From contig JAJFHE010000033.1 of NCBI GenBank assembly GCA_021775755.1, forward strand, positions 310,001 to 374,000: 64,000 nt of DNA, written 5' to 3'. This DNA is from Hyphomicrobiales bacterium (GTDB lineage Bacteria > Pseudomonadota > Alphaproteobacteria > Rhizobiales > JAJFHB01). The translations under genes and the position numbers were made by a program. Under the pieces are notes generated by a model. The model did not search any database. It was not told the origin of the DNA and worked only from the letters and a program-made list of their open reading frames with translations. The stretch's first letter is position 1. The number at the start of each line of letters is the position of its first letter. Below, piece by piece: positions 18,281 to 26,996 of this stretch.

Positions 18281-18969
18281 ACGCTCACTAGCGTCACGCT
18301 GAGATGCGTGTGGTCGACGATGTCTTTGACGCCGGCGACATTCTCCGCCGCAACGCGCATGGCCTCGCGCTGTGCCGCCGATCGCACAACTCCCCAGTAA
18401 TGCACAACGCCGTCGATCACCACCACGTTCATGTGTGCCAGGTCCGCCCATGCCTCGCCGTCGAGTGTTTCCATCAACCGCGTGCGAATGTCGCGATCGT
18501 CCGAAGACGGCGCGTGCATGAGCTTCTCGCGTTGGGCGGCAAGCGCCTGCAGCAGGTTTGCCCGGCTCACGATTCCGACGACTTTACCGTCGCGCACCAC
18601 CGGTACGCGTTTGATCTTCTTGCGCTCAAGCGTCTCGGCGATTTTGCCAAGCGGTGTATCGGGCGCAATCGTGACGACGTCCTCGGTCATGATTTCCCAG
18701 GCCTTGGCGCCTTGGGTCTTCACGAAATCTTCTGCCAGCGAAATGGAACCGCCAATTGCCGCAAGCCACCAGGAACTGTAATCGCGCGCACCGATTTCCG
18801 AGCGCCGGATCAGATCGCCTTCACTGACCAGTCCGGCGAGGCGGCCGTCCGCCCCGATGATGGGAACGGCGGAAATCCTGTTGTCGATCATGAGTTTGAC
18901 GAGATCGAGCACACCCGCGTCGGGCGTTGCCGTGATCACCGGCGTTGTCATGATGTCGTGTGCGTGCAT
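18277..18969 (-). CDS. CBS-pair plus BON domain protein
   Basis: A 230-residue cytoplasmic protein. Two CBS motifs (about residues 1-60 and 95-150) form a Bateman module that usually binds adenosyl nucleotides; each starts with an IMTTPVITATPD/IMTEDVVTIAPD segment. A BON-type domain (about 158-228, ending DIVDHTHLSVTL) follows. Such CBS-BON proteins are widespread in soil and marine Alphaproteobacteria with no settled role. ATG 18969 is preceded by GGAAGGAAG, better than an upstream GTG. It is 31 bp downstream of the HicA-like gene. Confidence 0.88.
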   Translation of the reverse strand: MHAHDIMTTPVITATPDAGVLDLVKLMIDNRISAVPIIGADGRLAGLVSEGDLIRRSEIGARDYSSWWLAAIGGSISLAEDFVKTQGAKAWEIMTEDVVTIAPDTPLGKIAETLERKKIKRVPVVRDGKVVGIVSRANLLQALAAQREKLMHAPSSDDRDIRTRLMETLDGEAWADLAHMNVVVIDGVVHYWGVVRSAAQREAMRVAAENVAGVKDIVDHTHLSVTLVSV

Positions 18970-19000
18970 GAGCGCTTCCTTCCGTTGCACACTTCAAGCG

Positions 19001-19267
19001 TCAGAGCGGATAGTCCTTCTGCGGGTCGACGCCCGCACCTTCAATGAACTTGCGCATGCGCCGAACCTGTGCCGGAGGCAGGGAATGTCCGCCGTGCGAA
19101 AACTCGGCGAAGTGGTCGTTGAGATGCACGCCCCACCTGCCGCCGTGGCGCTGTTCCAGTTCGCCGCCGAGTTCTTTCAGCACCGACTCGACATCCCTCA
19201 CGGATAGGTTGGCACTGGTTGGATGCGCAAACAGCGCATGAAGCACTTTGCGATGTTTATGGTTCAT
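19001..19267 (-). CDS. Orphan HicA-like small protein
   Basis: An 88-residue basic protein with a layout like the HicA/YcfA double-stranded-RNA-binding-like fold: KHRKVLHALFAHPTSANL, a DVESVLKELGGELEQRHGGR stretch, a WGVHLNDHFAEFSHGGHSLP core and a final helix VRRMRKFIEGAGVDP. The His-containing segment falls where HicA mRNA interferases keep their catalytic histidine. No HicB-like antitoxin gene adjoins it, so it may be a domesticated relative rather than a toxin. AGG eight bases upstream supports ATG 19267. Family call is moderate. Confidence 0.6.
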   Translation of the reverse strand: MNHKHRKVLHALFAHPTSANLSVRDVESVLKELGGELEQRHGGRWGVHLNDHFAEFSHGGHSLPPAQVRRMRKFIEGAGVDPQKDYPL

Positions 19268-19424
19268 TTCAGGACCTGTTTTTTGTGCAGCTCGCGGGTG
19301 TGCCGCAAGCGCGGTTTACATCCTTCGATGCTAACCAGCTGGCTCCAAAAAACATTGAGAGAGATCAAGACCGCAAAGGCGGGAGGCGTTTCGACACGCC
19401 GTACCGTTATACCAAGGGCAGCAA

Positions 19425-20528
19425 TTATTCGTGGCGATGCATCGCTGGAAGCAGCACTTCGGTCACGATGGCGCGGGGGACCTGCCATTGCGCCGGCTTG
19501 TTGTAGTTGCCCGCCGTGAGGACAACGACAATGTGCTCGCTCGGCACGACGATCAGCCGCTGGCCGCCAAGGCCGATGCCGGCAATCCACAATTTGCCCG
19601 TCGTCGACATGTCGCCGAGCCACCATTGATAGCCGTAGCTGTCATCGCCGGTGCTGGCGTGTTTCTCAAACGACGCGGCAAGCCAATGCGCGGGCACGAT
19701 CTGCCGGCCGCCGGCGCCACCGCCATCAACAATCATCTGGCCGATGCGCGCGAGGTCGCGCGGCCGCAAACGCACCCCAGATGCCGCCGCGGCCCGGCCA
19801 TTCAGGCCGCTCGTCCATTCGGCGCCATCGATGCCGAGCGGCTCGAACAGCTTCTCGTTTGCATATTCGAGGAGGCCGCGACCTGTGCCCTTTTCGATGA
19901 GATGGCCAAGCACCGCCGTCGTGCCGCCGCTATAGGTCCACTGTGTGCCGGGTTCGGTGACGAGCGGCCGCCCGAGCACGTAGCGGTAGCGGTCAGAGGC
20001 GTTCTCCATCGCGATCTCGCTATTCGCGAGGCTGTTGTAGGGAACATCCTCGTTCCAGGCGAGACCGGGTGTCATTGTCAGCATGTGGGCCACCGTGACG
20101 GCTCGGCGCCCGGCGTCCGCCGCAAGGTCGGCGTAGCCCGGAAAACTGTCGAGTACCGGCGCATCGAGCGGCGGCACAAGACCGTCGGCAAGCGCAATGC
20201 CGTAGAGCAGGCTCGTGATGCTTTTGGAAATGGAACGCAGGTCGTGCAAAGTGCCGGCATCAAAGTTGACATTGCCGATCGGCGAGCCCCAGCGCTCATC
20301 AGCTCCCGAGTAGTAGCGCTCAAGCACGAGCTTGCCGTAGCGCACGACGACGAGTGAATGCAGATTGGTGAAATCGCCGCGCTCGTAACGCGCATCGAGT
20401 GTCGCGGCAAGACCATCTTCGAAACCGGCGGCAACCGGGTCGATGGTCTCCCACGCCGCGGCCTTCAACGGAAGACAAACAGCGGCGAACACGATCACCG
20501 CGCATCGGAACCATATCTGCGGCACCAT
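19425..20528 (-). CDS. Serine hydrolase, class C beta-lactamase-like
   Basis: A 367-residue exported enzyme of the beta-lactamase/penicillin-binding fold. A signal peptide (about 1-25, ending LKAAAWE) precedes the catalytic SxxK motif in LRSISKSITSLLYG, and the second motif is the Y of WTYSGGTTAVLGHLIEK. Such proteins act as esterases or D-aminopeptidases more often than true beta-lactamases. The start is uncertain within a few codons: AGGAGGT lies four bases before ATG 20528 and seven before GTG 20525. It is transcribed divergently from plsC. Confidence 0.88.
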   Translation of the reverse strand: MVPQIWFRCAVIVFAAVCLPLKAAAWETIDPVAAGFEDGLAATLDARYERGDFTNLHSLVVVRYGKLVLERYYSGADERWGSPIGNVNFDAGTLHDLRSISKSITSLLYGIALADGLVPPLDAPVLDSFPGYADLAADAGRRAVTVAHMLTMTPGLAWNEDVPYNSLANSEIAMENASDRYRYVLGRPLVTEPGTQWTYSGGTTAVLGHLIEKGTGRGLLEYANEKLFEPLGIDGAEWTSGLNGRAAAASGVRLRPRDLARIGQMIVDGGGAGGRQIVPAHWLAASFEKHASTGDDSYGYQWWLGDMSTTGKLWIAGIGLGGQRLIVVPSEHIVVVLTAGNYNKPAQWQVPRAIVTEVLLPAMHRHE

Positions 20529-20656
20529 AATCACCTCCTGCGGGTCACCTAATATGGCGCTCGCGGACCCGGCTGACCTGCGCGTTTGAGCCCACCGCGA
20601 TTTTCCGCTAGACCAGCAGCAAGAAACGCCCGTCCAACCGCTCCGGAACCTGGCAC

Positions 20657-21358
20657 GTGCTCACTCTGCGCTCGCTCCTGTTCAACATCTTGTTCTACGC
20701 GAACCTCGCCGCGTGGCTGATTTTCGGATTCTTTTTCCTGGCGACGCCGCGCAAGTGGTCTGTGCGCGCGCTGCAGGCCTGGGGCAACTCGTCGAACTGG
20801 CTCATGAAGCACATTGCCGGCATCGACGTTGAATATCGCGGACTGGAAAACATTCCCGAAGGTCCCCTCCTCGTCGCCTCCAAGCATCAGTCCGCCTGGG
20901 ATACCTTCGGCATCATGTCGCTGTTCGACTATCCGACTATGGTCATGAAGCGCGAGCTCTTCCGCATTCCGGTGCACGGCTGGTTTTCCATGAAGTTCGG
21001 CATGCTTGGCGTCGACCGTGACGCCGGCCCCTCTGCCCTGCGCACATTGATCGACGATGCAAGGGCGGCGCTTGCCGACAACCGCCAGGTGATCATTTTT
21101 CCCGAGGGCACGCGCCGCGCACCGGGCGCCGAGCCCGACTACAAGTCCGGCATTGCCGCCCTCTACAAAGGCCTCAAGGTGCCGTGCCTGCCGATTGCCC
21201 TGAACTCCGGGCTCTACTGGCCGCGCCGTGAGTTTCTGCGCCACCCCGGCACCATCGTCGTCCAGATACTCGAGCCGATCCCGGCCGGACTCCCGGCCCG
21301 CGAGTTCGCAAAGCTTCTGGAAGAGCGTACGGAAGAGGCCTGCAACGCCCTCCTTTAG
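20657..21358 (+). CDS. plsC: 1-acyl-sn-glycerol-3-phosphate acyltransferase
   Basis: A 233-residue membrane-associated enzyme that adds the second acyl chain in phosphatidic acid synthesis. An N-terminal membrane segment (about 8-30) is followed by the acyltransferase motifs: KHQSAWDTFG (HX4D, about residue 76), then FPEGTRRAPG (about 155), and a late LPIALNSGLYW. The start is GTG 20657; the ATGs downstream would remove the membrane anchor. Length fits the family. Confidence 0.92.
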   Translation: MLTLRSLLFNILFYANLAAWLIFGFFFLATPRKWSVRALQAWGNSSNWLMKHIAGIDVEYRGLENIPEGPLLVASKHQSAWDTFGIMSLFDYPTMVMKRELFRIPVHGWFSMKFGMLGVDRDAGPSALRTLIDDARAALADNRQVIIFPEGTRRAPGAEPDYKSGIAALYKGLKVPCLPIALNSGLYWPRREFLRHPGTIVVQILEPIPAGLPAREFAKLLEERTEEACNALL

Positions 21359-21473
21359 ATCACGCTCTCGGCAGCCGGAGGATTTGATCCGCATCATTCA
21401 CGCCTGCCACCGCACCACGCTATACTTGCGTCTTCAGCGGGGTGAGACGCCAAACAAGCAGAGAGGCAGGCCC

Positions 21474-23282
21474 ATGCAGAGCGCGTCCAGTTATCTCCAC
21501 CGGTTTCCGGTTGCAGCGTTGGTATTTGCCGTTGCGCTCGCAGCGCTCTCATCGACGGGCGACGCAACAGAGCCGGTCAGCGCCGGCGGAACGGCTACGA
21601 TCCTCGCCATAAACGACGTCTACCGCCTGAACGGCGCCGACGATGGCGCAAGCGGCGGCATGCCCCGCGTCCGTGCCCTGCGCAAACGCCTGGAGCAGGA
21701 CGCCCCGGACCTTTTGTTCCTGCATGCCGGCGATTTCCTCGCACCGTCCTTTCTCGGCCGCCTCTACAAGGGCGAGCAGATGGTCGATCTGATGAACGTC
21801 ATGGACGGCTCTCCGACTAGGGGCACCATCGATGAGCGCATGTTCGCGGCGTTCGGTAATCATGAGTTCGACGACACCCACTGCACCAAACAGGGCCCGC
21901 TCGGTCGGCTCGTCGAGATGTCCGAGTTTCGCTGGATCGCCAGCAATCTCGACTTCTCCCGCTGCGAAGGCCTGAGCCATATCGCCGGCGCACCGAACCT
22001 CATCTCCTCGCGCATCGTCGAAAGCGGCGGCCTGCGCATCGGGCTGTACGGCCTCACCCTGGCTCGTTCCAAATATGCCGACATCGTCACCGACCCGCAG
22101 GAGGTTTCCTGCCGCGAGGTAAAAGCCCTGCGCGCCGAGGGCGCCGACGCGGTGGTCGCCCTCACTCATCTCACCTGGCAGACCGACCTGCAGCTTCTCG
22201 GCTTCGGCCCGGACGGCCGCGACCTGGCACCCGCCGACATGGCCTGCGCCGAACGACCCGACATCGTCATCGGTGGTCACGACCACATCAACATGGCCCT
22301 GCCGAGTCGCGGCCCCCGCCTCTTCAAGGCCGATGCGGATGCAGTCAGCGCCTGGGTCGTGCGGCTGACGAAATCCGCCGATGGCGGCGTCTCCATCGAT
22401 GCGGGGCTTGTCATGCTCACCGGCGACAGCCCGCGCGACCCGCTCGCCCAGCGTCTCGCCGATCAGTGGACCCTGCGCCATGATGAGCGCTTCTGCACCG
22501 CCGACTGTATCGGCCGCGAGGGCGACGATCTTTCAAGCTGCCGCAGCCTGATCGCCAACGGCGCGTGTCTTGCGCAGCGCATCGCCCGCACCAATGCGCC
22601 GATTGAAACGGAAGAGCTGATGAACCGCTCCTTCGAGACCGGTTTCGGCGACTGGGTCGCCGACGAGGTGCGCGCGGCGGGCGGTGCCGAGGTTGCCTTT
22701 CTCAACGCCGGCGGTATCCGCCTTAACTACAACCTGCCCGCCGGCACCATGATCACGCGCAAGCATCTGGAGGAAATGTTCCCCTTCGCCAATAAGCTTG
22801 CCGTACGCGAGGTGCAGGGTGCCGTCCTGTGGCACGCCATGACAAAGGCGCTGCAGGCCCGTGGCGAAGGCGCCTGGGGCCATGTCAGCGGCCTTGCCGC
22901 GCGCTTTGCCGTCGAGGACGGCGAGCAGGAGCTTGCCGAGCTGCTGGTGCGCCGCGCCGACGGCTCGCTGCTTGAGATCACGCCCGAGACGCAGGAAACC
23001 GTGTCGCTCGCCTCCGTCTCCTTCGTGCTGGCGAACGGCGACGGCCATGGCTTCGACCTCTGCCCCGAGATCGACGATGTGTGGGCCTGCAAGGACGAGA
23101 TAGAGGACGCCCCCAACTGGCCGCTCGAGGGCGATGGCACCGACCTCTCGGGCTTTGTGCGGCTTAAGCTGCTCGAACTCGGCGAAGACCCGGGCCTCGA
23201 CCTCGCCACCGACGGGCGGCTTTGTGATCCGACCGACAGCGGGTGTTTGATCGATGCCTGGCGGGACGGGGGTAAGAAATGA
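21474..23282 (+). CDS. Periplasmic 5'-nucleotidase/UshA-like metallophosphoesterase
   Basis: A 602-residue exported phosphatase. After a signal peptide (about 1-34) comes a calcineurin-like metallophosphoesterase domain (about 42-320) with the metal motifs AINDVYRLNG (usual DxH replaced by DVY), HAGDFLAPS, FGNHEFDD and VIGGHDHI, then a 5'-nucleotidase C-terminal domain (about 385-560) with NAGGIRLNYNLPAG. The missing His in the first motif may alter metal binding. ATG 21474 is preceded by GAGAGG; the frame is open further upstream but overlaps plsC. It ends in ATGA shared with the next small gene. Confidence 0.9.
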   Translation: MQSASSYLHRFPVAALVFAVALAALSSTGDATEPVSAGGTATILAINDVYRLNGADDGASGGMPRVRALRKRLEQDAPDLLFLHAGDFLAPSFLGRLYKGEQMVDLMNVMDGSPTRGTIDERMFAAFGNHEFDDTHCTKQGPLGRLVEMSEFRWIASNLDFSRCEGLSHIAGAPNLISSRIVESGGLRIGLYGLTLARSKYADIVTDPQEVSCREVKALRAEGADAVVALTHLTWQTDLQLLGFGPDGRDLAPADMACAERPDIVIGGHDHINMALPSRGPRLFKADADAVSAWVVRLTKSADGGVSIDAGLVMLTGDSPRDPLAQRLADQWTLRHDERFCTADCIGREGDDLSSCRSLIANGACLAQRIARTNAPIETEELMNRSFETGFGDWVADEVRAAGGAEVAFLNAGGIRLNYNLPAGTMITRKHLEEMFPFANKLAVREVQGAVLWHAMTKALQARGEGAWGHVSGLAARFAVEDGEQELAELLVRRADGSLLEITPETQETVSLASVSFVLANGDGHGFDLCPEIDDVWACKDEIEDAPNWPLEGDGTDLSGFVRLKLLELGEDPGLDLATDGRLCDPTDSGCLIDAWRDGGKK

Positions 23283-23473
23283 TAACCGAAATGTCAGCCG
23301 ACGACTTTAGTGCCTGGATCGTGCACATGGATATCTCAGGACTTGAAGCTGCAAGGCGGCTCGGTACGGCGAACGATACCATTACTAAATACAAAAGACG
23401 CGGAGCACCTAAGTATATTGCTCTTGCTTGTGCAGCCCTTGCGTTTGGGCTTCCAGAGTGGTCAAAAGTTTAG
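23279..23473 (+). CDS. Small helix-turn-helix protein
   Basis: A 64-residue protein whose core SGLEAARRLGTANDTITKYKRRG resembles the helix-turn-helix of small phage or XRE-like regulators, with a following IALACAALAFGLPEW tail common in such proteins in Rhizobiales. It overlaps the upstream stop (ATGA), and GGGGGTAAGA precedes the start. The DNA is visibly more AT-rich than its neighbours, which hints at later acquisition. Target unknown. Confidence 0.6.
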   Translation: MITEMSADDFSAWIVHMDISGLEAARRLGTANDTITKYKRRGAPKYIALACAALAFGLPEWSKV

Positions 23474-23521
23474 ACGAGCAGGCAACACCCGACCGAGGAA
23501 ATATGGCATGATGTCAGCAAC

Positions 23522-23743
23522 ATGGAACAGACATTCAAGCCAGTGAAAAACCTTGATGATGCAGCAATCATAACGCTGGTTAAGGCTTCACGAGACAGCA
23601 CGCTTCGGACCATTACTGACTACCGCAATGGCGACAAGTGGTATTGGCCCGCTGAGCTGGCCACCCATTCCGAGGGCGCTGCGATGTTGGGCGTACCGTA
23701 TGATCTGCCACCCGGCGCGGGCGCAATCATTACGCTCGACTAA
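23522..23743 (+). CDS. Hypothetical 73-residue protein
   Basis: A short protein without recognisable domains: acidic, soluble, with LVKASRDSTLRTITDYRNGDKW and a C-terminal YDLPPGAGAIITLD. It lies 48 bp after the small helix-turn-helix gene in the same AT-richer patch and may belong with it. No clear ribosome-binding site is seen before ATG 23522. It could be a non-coding stretch, but its codon use is not against translation. Confidence 0.4.
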   Translation: MEQTFKPVKNLDDAAIITLVKASRDSTLRTITDYRNGDKWYWPAELATHSEGAAMLGVPYDLPPGAGAIITLD

Positions 23744-24067
23744 TCCAACCGCAACCTTCATGCAACAAATGCCATAGCCATGTTCGTCAATCAGGCTGGC
23801 GGACTCTATGTCCTCGCCATAGTCGTTACGAGGACGGGTAACGCACCGCATTGTTCTGTTCCTGGGATAGTCGGGTAATCAGTGGAGACTACCCGGCGCC
23901 TTCGACGGAAACAGACGAACCCTTTTGCTCTCCCGCTCTGCAAAATCTCACAAAATACTTATCCCCGTTAACCGTATCTCCAACGAACATACCATGAACA
24001 TTGACCGCCCCCCGCTGCCGGGCGTATAGTTCGAGCCCCTTGCGGCAATTCCATTTGAGCGCGTGCC
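23744..24067 (+). promoter_or_regulatory. nrdJ upstream region with LexA-type box and promoter
   Basis: This 324-bp gene-free stretch holds a LexA-type direct repeat GAAC-N7-GAAC at 23985-23999, followed one base later by a -35 element TTGACC (24001-24006) and, after an 18-base spacer, a -10 element TATAGT (24025-24030). GAAC/GTTC-N7 repeats are the established LexA operator in Alphaproteobacteria. A short inverted repeat (CGGGTA near 23872 and TACCCG near 23891) lies further up. No B12-box sequence is seen, so a cobalamin riboswitch is not supported although the gene product needs B12. DNA-damage induction of nrdJ is inference. Confidence 0.5.
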
Positions 24068-26398
24068 ATGGCGGCTTCCGACCTGAACTCCAGAAGTGCG
24101 ATCTCGGACGAAATCTGGGACATGAAGTACCGCTTCAAGCGCGATGACGGCACGCCTGTCGACGCGACGATCGATGACAGCTGGCGCCGTGTTGCCGAGG
24201 CTCTTGCCGAGCCTGAAGCAAACGACGTTCGTGCGGAGTGGGCGGAGCGCTTCCATGAGGCGATGCGCGGCTACAGGTTCTTGCCCGCGGGCCGTATTCT
24301 CGCAGGTGCCGGCACCGGACGCCAGGTGACGCTCTTCAACTGCTTCGTCATGGGCGTCATCGCCGACGACCTCTCCGGCATCTTCGAGGGGCTTCGCGAT
24401 TCCGCCCTCACCATGCAGCAGGGCGGCGGCATCGGCTGCGATTTCTCAACGTTGCGCCCCAAGGGTGCGGCGGTCAGGGGCGTCGGCGCCGACGCGTCGG
24501 GGCCTTTGAGCTTCATGGATGTGTGGGACAGCATGTGCCGCACCATCATGTCGGCGGGCTCGCGGCGCGGCGCCATGATGGCGACAATGGCGTGTGACCA
24601 CCCGGACATCGAAGAGTTCGTCGACGCCAAGCGCGACCCGAACCGCCTGCGCATGTTCAACCTGTCGGTGCTCGTTTCCGACGCCTTCATGACAGCCGTC
24701 AACCGCGACGACGACTGGCCGTTGATGTTCGAGGGAAAATGCTATCGCACCGTCAGGGCGCGCGGCCTGTGGGACCGCATCATGCGCGCGACCTACGATT
24801 ATGCCGAGCCCGGCGTCATCTTCATCGACCGGGTCAACAACCAGAACAATCTGGGCTATTGCGAAACGATCCGCGCCACCAACCCCTGCGGCGAGCAGCC
24901 CCTGCCGCCCTTCGGCGCCTGCCTTCTGGGGTCGGTCAATCTGGCAAGCCTGGTGCGCAACCCCTTTACCGGAGATGCCCGCATCGACGGCGCCGAACTG
25001 GCCGACCTTGTCGCCACCGCGGTGCGCATGATGGACAATGTGGTGGAGGCGTCGAACTATCCACTCGAAGCGCAACGCGCCGAGGCCCGTGCCAAGCGGC
25101 GCATCGGACTTGGGATCACCGGTCTCGCCGACGCGCTCATCATGTGCGGCAAACGCTATGGCACCGAGCCGGCGGCTGAGCTGGCACGCGACTGGATGGC
25201 GGCGATCGAACATGCCGCCTATTGCGCAAGCGCCGCGCTGGCTGAGGAAAAGGGCGCCTTTCCGCTTTACGACGCTGGCGCCTATCTGGAGACGCCGCAC
25301 ATTCGCGCCCTCGACGATGCCCTGCGCGCCCGCATCGCCGAATACGGCATGCGCAACGCGCTCGTCACGTCGATTGCGCCGACGGGCACGATTTCGCTCT
25401 TTGCCGATAATGTCTCAAGCGGTATCGAGCCGGTGTTTTCTTATCAGTACAACCGCAAGGTCCTGCAGCCCGACGGCAGCCACAAGACAGATACGGTGAG
25501 CGATCACGCCTACCGCCTCTATGTCGGGAAGTTCGGTGCCGACGCGCCCCTCACCGATGCGTTCGTCACCGCGCAGGAGCTTGAACCGCGCCACCACATC
25601 GTCATGCAGGCGGCGCTTCAGCCGCATGTGGACAGTTCCATTTCAAAGACCGTCAACGTACCGGAGGAGATTTCGTTCGAGGCCTTCAAGGACGTCTACC
25701 GGCTCGCCTACGAGACCGGCCTCAAGGGCTGCACCACTTACCGGCCGAACGACATTACCGGCTCGGTGCTGAGCGTGGACAGTGATCAGACGCCCGTTGA
25801 AGGCCAGACCAGCCTGCCGCTAGAGGCACCGCCGCTGCCCGGCGAGGACGGCGGCGACGTCGTCTATATGAAGCAGCCGCTGGAGCGCGAGCGGGTGCTG
25901 CCGGGCTTCACCTACAAGCTCAAATGGCCGGATTCCGACCACGCCATCTACGTCACCTTGAACGATATCATTCAGGACAACCGCCGCCGGCCGTTCGAGA
26001 TCTTCATCAACTCCAAGAACATGGAGCACTATGCCTGGACCGTCGCCCTGACACGCATGATCTCAGCTGTCTTCCGCCGCGGCGGCGATGTCTCCTTCGT
26101 GGTCGAGGAACTGAAAGCGGTGTTCGATCCGCGTGGCGGCCAGTGGATGCAGGGCCGCTACGTGCCGAGCCTGCTTGCCGCCATCGGCGAGGTCATCGAG
26201 CGCCACATGATCGACACGGGCTTCCTCAGCCCCGGCGAAACGGAAGCGCATATCGTGGAAATGACCGGCACCGAACAGAAGCCATCCGAAGTGGCCCTCG
26301 TCGGCGCCAAGTTCTGCCCCAAGTGCAACTCCCCTTCGCTCATCTTCCAGGAAGGCTGCCACACCTGCCTCGCCTGCGGCTATTCGAAGTGCAGCTAG
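24068..26398 (+). CDS. nrdJ: B12-dependent (class II) ribonucleotide reductase
   Basis: A 776-residue cytoplasmic enzyme reducing ribonucleotides to deoxyribonucleotides with adenosylcobalamin as radical source, independent of oxygen. The active-site NPCGE triad is at residues 272-276 (Cys274), preceded by GGGIGCDFSTLRPKG near 122. A TSCPD domain lies at about 610-715, and the C-terminus has two Cys pairs (CPKC and CLACGYSKC) forming a zinc ribbon and the redox-active tail. This is the shorter NrdJ type. ATG 24068 has only a weak ribosome-binding site. It is monocistronic, with the LexA-type promoter upstream and repeats downstream. Confidence 0.95.
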   Translation: MAASDLNSRSAISDEIWDMKYRFKRDDGTPVDATIDDSWRRVAEALAEPEANDVRAEWAERFHEAMRGYRFLPAGRILAGAGTGRQVTLFNCFVMGVIADDLSGIFEGLRDSALTMQQGGGIGCDFSTLRPKGAAVRGVGADASGPLSFMDVWDSMCRTIMSAGSRRGAMMATMACDHPDIEEFVDAKRDPNRLRMFNLSVLVSDAFMTAVNRDDDWPLMFEGKCYRTVRARGLWDRIMRATYDYAEPGVIFIDRVNNQNNLGYCETIRATNPCGEQPLPPFGACLLGSVNLASLVRNPFTGDARIDGAELADLVATAVRMMDNVVEASNYPLEAQRAEARAKRRIGLGITGLADALIMCGKRYGTEPAAELARDWMAAIEHAAYCASAALAEEKGAFPLYDAGAYLETPHIRALDDALRARIAEYGMRNALVTSIAPTGTISLFADNVSSGIEPVFSYQYNRKVLQPDGSHKTDTVSDHAYRLYVGKFGADAPLTDAFVTAQELEPRHHIVMQAALQPHVDSSISKTVNVPEEISFEAFKDVYRLAYETGLKGCTTYRPNDITGSVLSVDSDQTPVEGQTSLPLEAPPLPGEDGGDVVYMKQPLERERVLPGFTYKLKWPDSDHAIYVTLNDIIQDNRRRPFEIFINSKNMEHYAWTVALTRMISAVFRRGGDVSFVVEELKAVFDPRGGQWMQGRYVPSLLAAIGEVIERHMIDTGFLSPGETEAHIVEMTGTEQKPSEVALVGAKFCPKCNSPSLIFQEGCHTCLACGYSKCS

Positions 26399-26427
26399 GC
26401 TGCAATTGGCTGGTTCGGTGCGGGGAA

Positions 26428-26450
26428 ATGCGCGGATCAAGCCCGCGCAT
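26428..26450. repeat. REP-like palindrome
   Basis: ATGCGCGG and CCGCGCAT form a perfect 8-bp inverted repeat around a seven-base loop, directly after nrdJ. The same sequence type (ATGCGCGGGCTTGACCCGCGCAT) recurs at 26998-27020 and, modified, near 26540 and 39485, so this is a dispersed family. As it follows the nrdJ stop by 29 bp it could stabilise or end the transcript. Confidence 0.6.
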
Positions 26451-26536
26451 GACGAAGGTGAATGGCGTTCAACCATCCACCCCTCGAAAACCGGGAAGAA
26501 AAAATACGAAATCATCCTGCGACGCACAGATTGAAT

Positions 26537-26914
26537 TGTCATCCGCGGGCTTGACCTGCGCATCTCCGGCCGCTCACTGAGCGATGACGTCAAAAAGATC
26601 CAACCAGTCCGGGTTTTCTTTTTCGATCAGCTCCACTTTCCATAGCCGGGGCCAGTGCTTGACATTTTTCTCTCGCTGGATCGCCTGAGACATTTCCTGA
26701 TGCTGTTCAAAATAAACAAGCCGCGCCAGATTGTAGCGCCGGGTAAAACCGTCACACCGGCCGCTGCGGTGCTCGTGCACGCGTCTCACAAGATCGCTCG
26801 TCACGCCGACATACAAAGTGCCGTCCTTGCGATTGCTCATGATGTAGGCACAGGGTGATTTCACACGTTCAGCGTGCGGACACCAGATGCCTGTGTCAAG
26901 CACGGGCATGACGA
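26537..26914. repeat. Repeat unit, copy 1 (contains the GIY-YIG gene)
   Basis: The unit starts with a REP-like palindrome (TCATCCGCGGGCTTGACC...), holds the GIY-YIG gene on the minus strand, and ends with a second palindrome, ATGCCTGTG/CACGGGCAT (26887-26909). The same order of sequences, with most of the gene missing, is found at 26997-27133. The paired ends suggest the unit moves or duplicates as a piece. Confidence 0.55.
26574..26864 (-). CDS. GIY-YIG nuclease-superfamily protein
   Basis: A 96-residue single-domain protein of the UPF0213-like GIY-YIG group. The motif pair is AYIM...GTLYVGVTSDL (about residues 5-24), followed by RRVHEHRSG with the conserved Arg and His, and a glutamate in YFEQHQEMSQAIQREKNVK. 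GTG 26864 is chosen because family members begin with KSPCxYI; the frame is open for 25 more codons upstream, but that part translates the flanking repeat palindrome. The biochemical role of this small family is not settled. It sits inside a repeat unit, see the duplicated copy. Confidence 0.8.
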   Translation of the reverse strand: MKSPCAYIMSNRKDGTLYVGVTSDLVRRVHEHRSGRCDGFTRRYNLARLVYFEQHQEMSQAIQREKNVKHWPRLWKVELIEKENPDWLDLFDVIAQ

Positions 26915-26996
26915 ATTTGGATAGCGCAGAGCCCTCCACTTTTGAGCCTCGGATCGTACAACTACGAAATCTCCCTGCACCTCACGCCTTTAATCG

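Noticed and set aside
23744-24067. Cobalamin riboswitch upstream of the B12-dependent reductase
   Set aside because: No B12-box core or matching paired elements were found in the 324 bp.
26865-26939. Longer N-terminus of the GIY-YIG protein (starting at 26939)
   Set aside because: The extra 25 residues are a translation of the flanking palindromic repeat and lack counterparts in the family; GTG 26864 fits better.
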